Shown here in pieces: positions 5,192 through 5,983 of a stretch of 5,983 nucleotides of DNA. The DNA lies in contig OMUE01000125.1 of the NCBI GenBank assembly GCA_900314165.1, forward strand, positions 1 through 5,983. The letters are read 5' to 3'. A model generated the notes under the pieces. It had not been told where the DNA came from, did no database searches, and worked only from the letters and a program-made list of their open reading frames with translations. How positions within the stretch are numbered: position 1 is the first letter of the stretch; each line of letters starts with the position of its first letter. A program made the position numbers and the translations under genes. This DNA is from an uncultured Acidaminococcus sp. GTDB taxonomy: Bacteria; Bacillota_C; Negativicutes; Acidaminococcales; Acidaminococcaceae.

Positions 5192-5209
5192 CAAAATGTA
5201 GCCTTTCGA
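5181..5209 (-). promoter_or_regulatory. Promoter for the 4431-5129 / DUF4314 unit
   Basis: On the minus strand, TGC-TATTAT (extended -10, 5181-5189) lies 17 nt from TCGAAA (5204-5209), a 4/6 match to TTGACA. The start would be near 5174. Two AAAGGCT copies (5201-5216 region, minus strand) overlap the -35 and could be an operator. The promoter sits directly after the methyltransferase, so that gene and the following pair can be transcribed independently. Confidence 0.55.
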
Positions 5210-5213
5210 GCCT

Positions 5214-5983
5214 TTATTTTTCTGTTCCCGCCATTTCCTGGTAGGTATACTGTTTCCCATCCCGGAGGACGGTTACTGTCTCGTCCTCGTGAGAAGCCAG
5301 ATATCGCTTTACTGCCACATCTACGAACTTGGGCTCAAGCTCCACCCCATAACAGATGAGTCCCAGTTGGTCGCAGGCTATCAAAGTAGAAGCAGAGCCC
5401 AGAAATCCATCCAGCACCACCCCATTGATCTGGCTGCTCAGCTTAATCAGATAGGCCAGCATAGGCACGGGTTTACTGGAAGGGTGGCCAAAGCCATCCT
5501 CTTTACTATTCTTGATTCCATCAAACTCGAATACCGCTTTCTGTTTCTGATCTCCATACCAGTTGTGTTTCCCGTCTTTCCGCCACCCAAAGATGATGGG
5601 TTCCATATTGAACTTCCAATCGGTACGCATGAACGGGGCTTTGGGCTTCTTCCAAATCAGCCCTGCCCCCACTTTAAATCCAGAATCTTCAAAGGCATCG
5701 TAAAAGACCCGAGCCTTCATGGTGGCATAGAAAACATAGATGGAGGCATCGGGAGCCATGACATCATGAAAACAGGAGAAGGCTTTCTTCAGGAATTCAT
5801 ATCCTTCCTGTTCGTTCAGGTCATCGTTTTTGATTTTCCCGGAGGTGCTCCGAAGATTCACTAGGTACGGAGGATCCGTCAGGACCAGGTTCGGTTTGGT
5901 ATCTCCCAGTAATTTCTGGTAGGTCTCGGGCTTGGTGGAATCCCCGCACAGGACCCGGTGCTTTCCCAGCTGCCAGAGGTCTC
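5214..5983 (-). CDS. Beta-class site-specific DNA methyltransferase, C-terminal part (runs off right edge)
   Basis: The 255 visible residues are in one open frame to the window edge. The fragment begins DLWQLGKHRVLCGDST and then shows motif IV as LTDPPY (residues 34-39). The typical HPSSKPVPMLAYLI (166-179) and the AdoMet-binding motif I (VLDGFLGSASTLIACDQ, 189-205) follow, then CYGVELEPKFVDVAVKRY. Motif IV before motif I is the beta order of N6-adenine or N4-cytosine methylases, and DPPY favours adenine. The opening DLWxLGxHRVLCGDS is usual downstream of a ParB/sulfiredoxin-like N-terminal domain in phage and mobile-element methylases, so such a domain is likely beyond the edge. Motif I has Leu-Gly-Ser-Ala in place of the common Gly-Gly-Ser-Gly. 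An internal GTG at 5861 would begin after DPPY and is not a real start. Role is inferred: host-mimicking DNA modification or protection from restriction. Confidence 0.92.
   Translation of the reverse strand, partial: DLWQLGKHRVLCGDSTKPETYQKLLGDTKPNLVLTDPPYLVNLRSTSGKIKNDDLNEQEGYEFLKKAFSCFHDVMAPDASIYVFYATMKARVFYDAFEDSGFKVGAGLIWKKPKAPFMRTDWKFNMEPIIFGWRKDGKHNWYGDQKQKAVFEFDGIKNSKEDGFGHPSSKPVPMLAYLIKLSSQINGVVLDGFLGSASTLIACDQLGLICYGVELEPKFVDVAVKRYLASHEDETVTVLRDGKQYTYQEMAGTEK

Larger units (their letters stand above)
3661..5983. mobile_element. Part of a prophage or integrative element (one end probably near 3343-3660)
   Basis: Four adjacent genes of types found mainly in Bacillota phages and integrative elements follow one another: a methyltransferase resembling the ParB-linked type, a phage 'virulence protein' relative, a DUF4314 protein and a small hypothetical-family protein. 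They have tight overlaps and a shared promoter repeat, and abut housekeeping genes across an AT-rich seam. No integrase, attachment site or structural phage gene is in view, so the class of element and its exact ends are inference. Confidence 0.6.

Noticed and set aside
1..5983. CRISPR array, tRNA or rRNA
   Set aside because: No regularly spaced repeats, cloverleaf-like segments or rRNA signatures were seen; only paired direct repeats are present.

Overview
The window looks like a Bacillota chromosome of moderate to fairly high GC. The gene set (YlbF-family protein, short type II MurB, MscL with a zinc ribbon) and strong AGGAGG ribosome binding sites support this. A member of the Negativicutes is my guess from overall feel; no marker in the window proves it. 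All intact genes lie on the minus strand, so transcription runs from high to low coordinates.

Positions 1-3360 hold ordinary chromosomal genes. A good sigma-70-type promoter (3333-3360) starts a compact run: a YlbF-family gene (2969-3304), then murB (2058-2969), joined by a 1-nt stop/start overlap. After a 75-nt gap come an EamA/DMT transporter (1053-1982), a glyoxalase I-like VOC protein (673-1038) and mscL (220-663), separated by 14 and 9 nt. A rho-independent terminator (175-216) follows mscL. The 5' end of tyrS then runs off the left edge.

Positions 3343-3660 form an AT-rich seam with no intact gene. It contains a plus-strand reading frame with no usable start codon that ends in a convincing helix-turn-helix (3343-3609), a 15-bp near-perfect direct repeat inside the region, and a 13-bp perfect hairpin (3624-3655). 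I read this as a decayed mobile-element gene beside the border between the core chromosome and an accessory element.

Positions 3661-5983 look like part of a prophage or integrative element. They encode the C-terminal part of a beta-class DNA methyltransferase (runs off the right edge), a phage-type protein often labelled 'virulence protein', a DUF4314 protein overlapping it by 17 nt, and a small protein of a hypothetical family. Two 31-bp near-identical repeats (4161-4191 and 5161-5191, 28/31 matches) lie upstream of the two transcription units. Each carries an extended -10 promoter, so these genes probably share a control signal.

No tRNA, rRNA, CRISPR array, insertion sequence with recognisable ends, or integrase is visible. 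I did not find a convincing new multi-gene system. The best leads are the shared promoter repeat and the HTH remnant at the seam.
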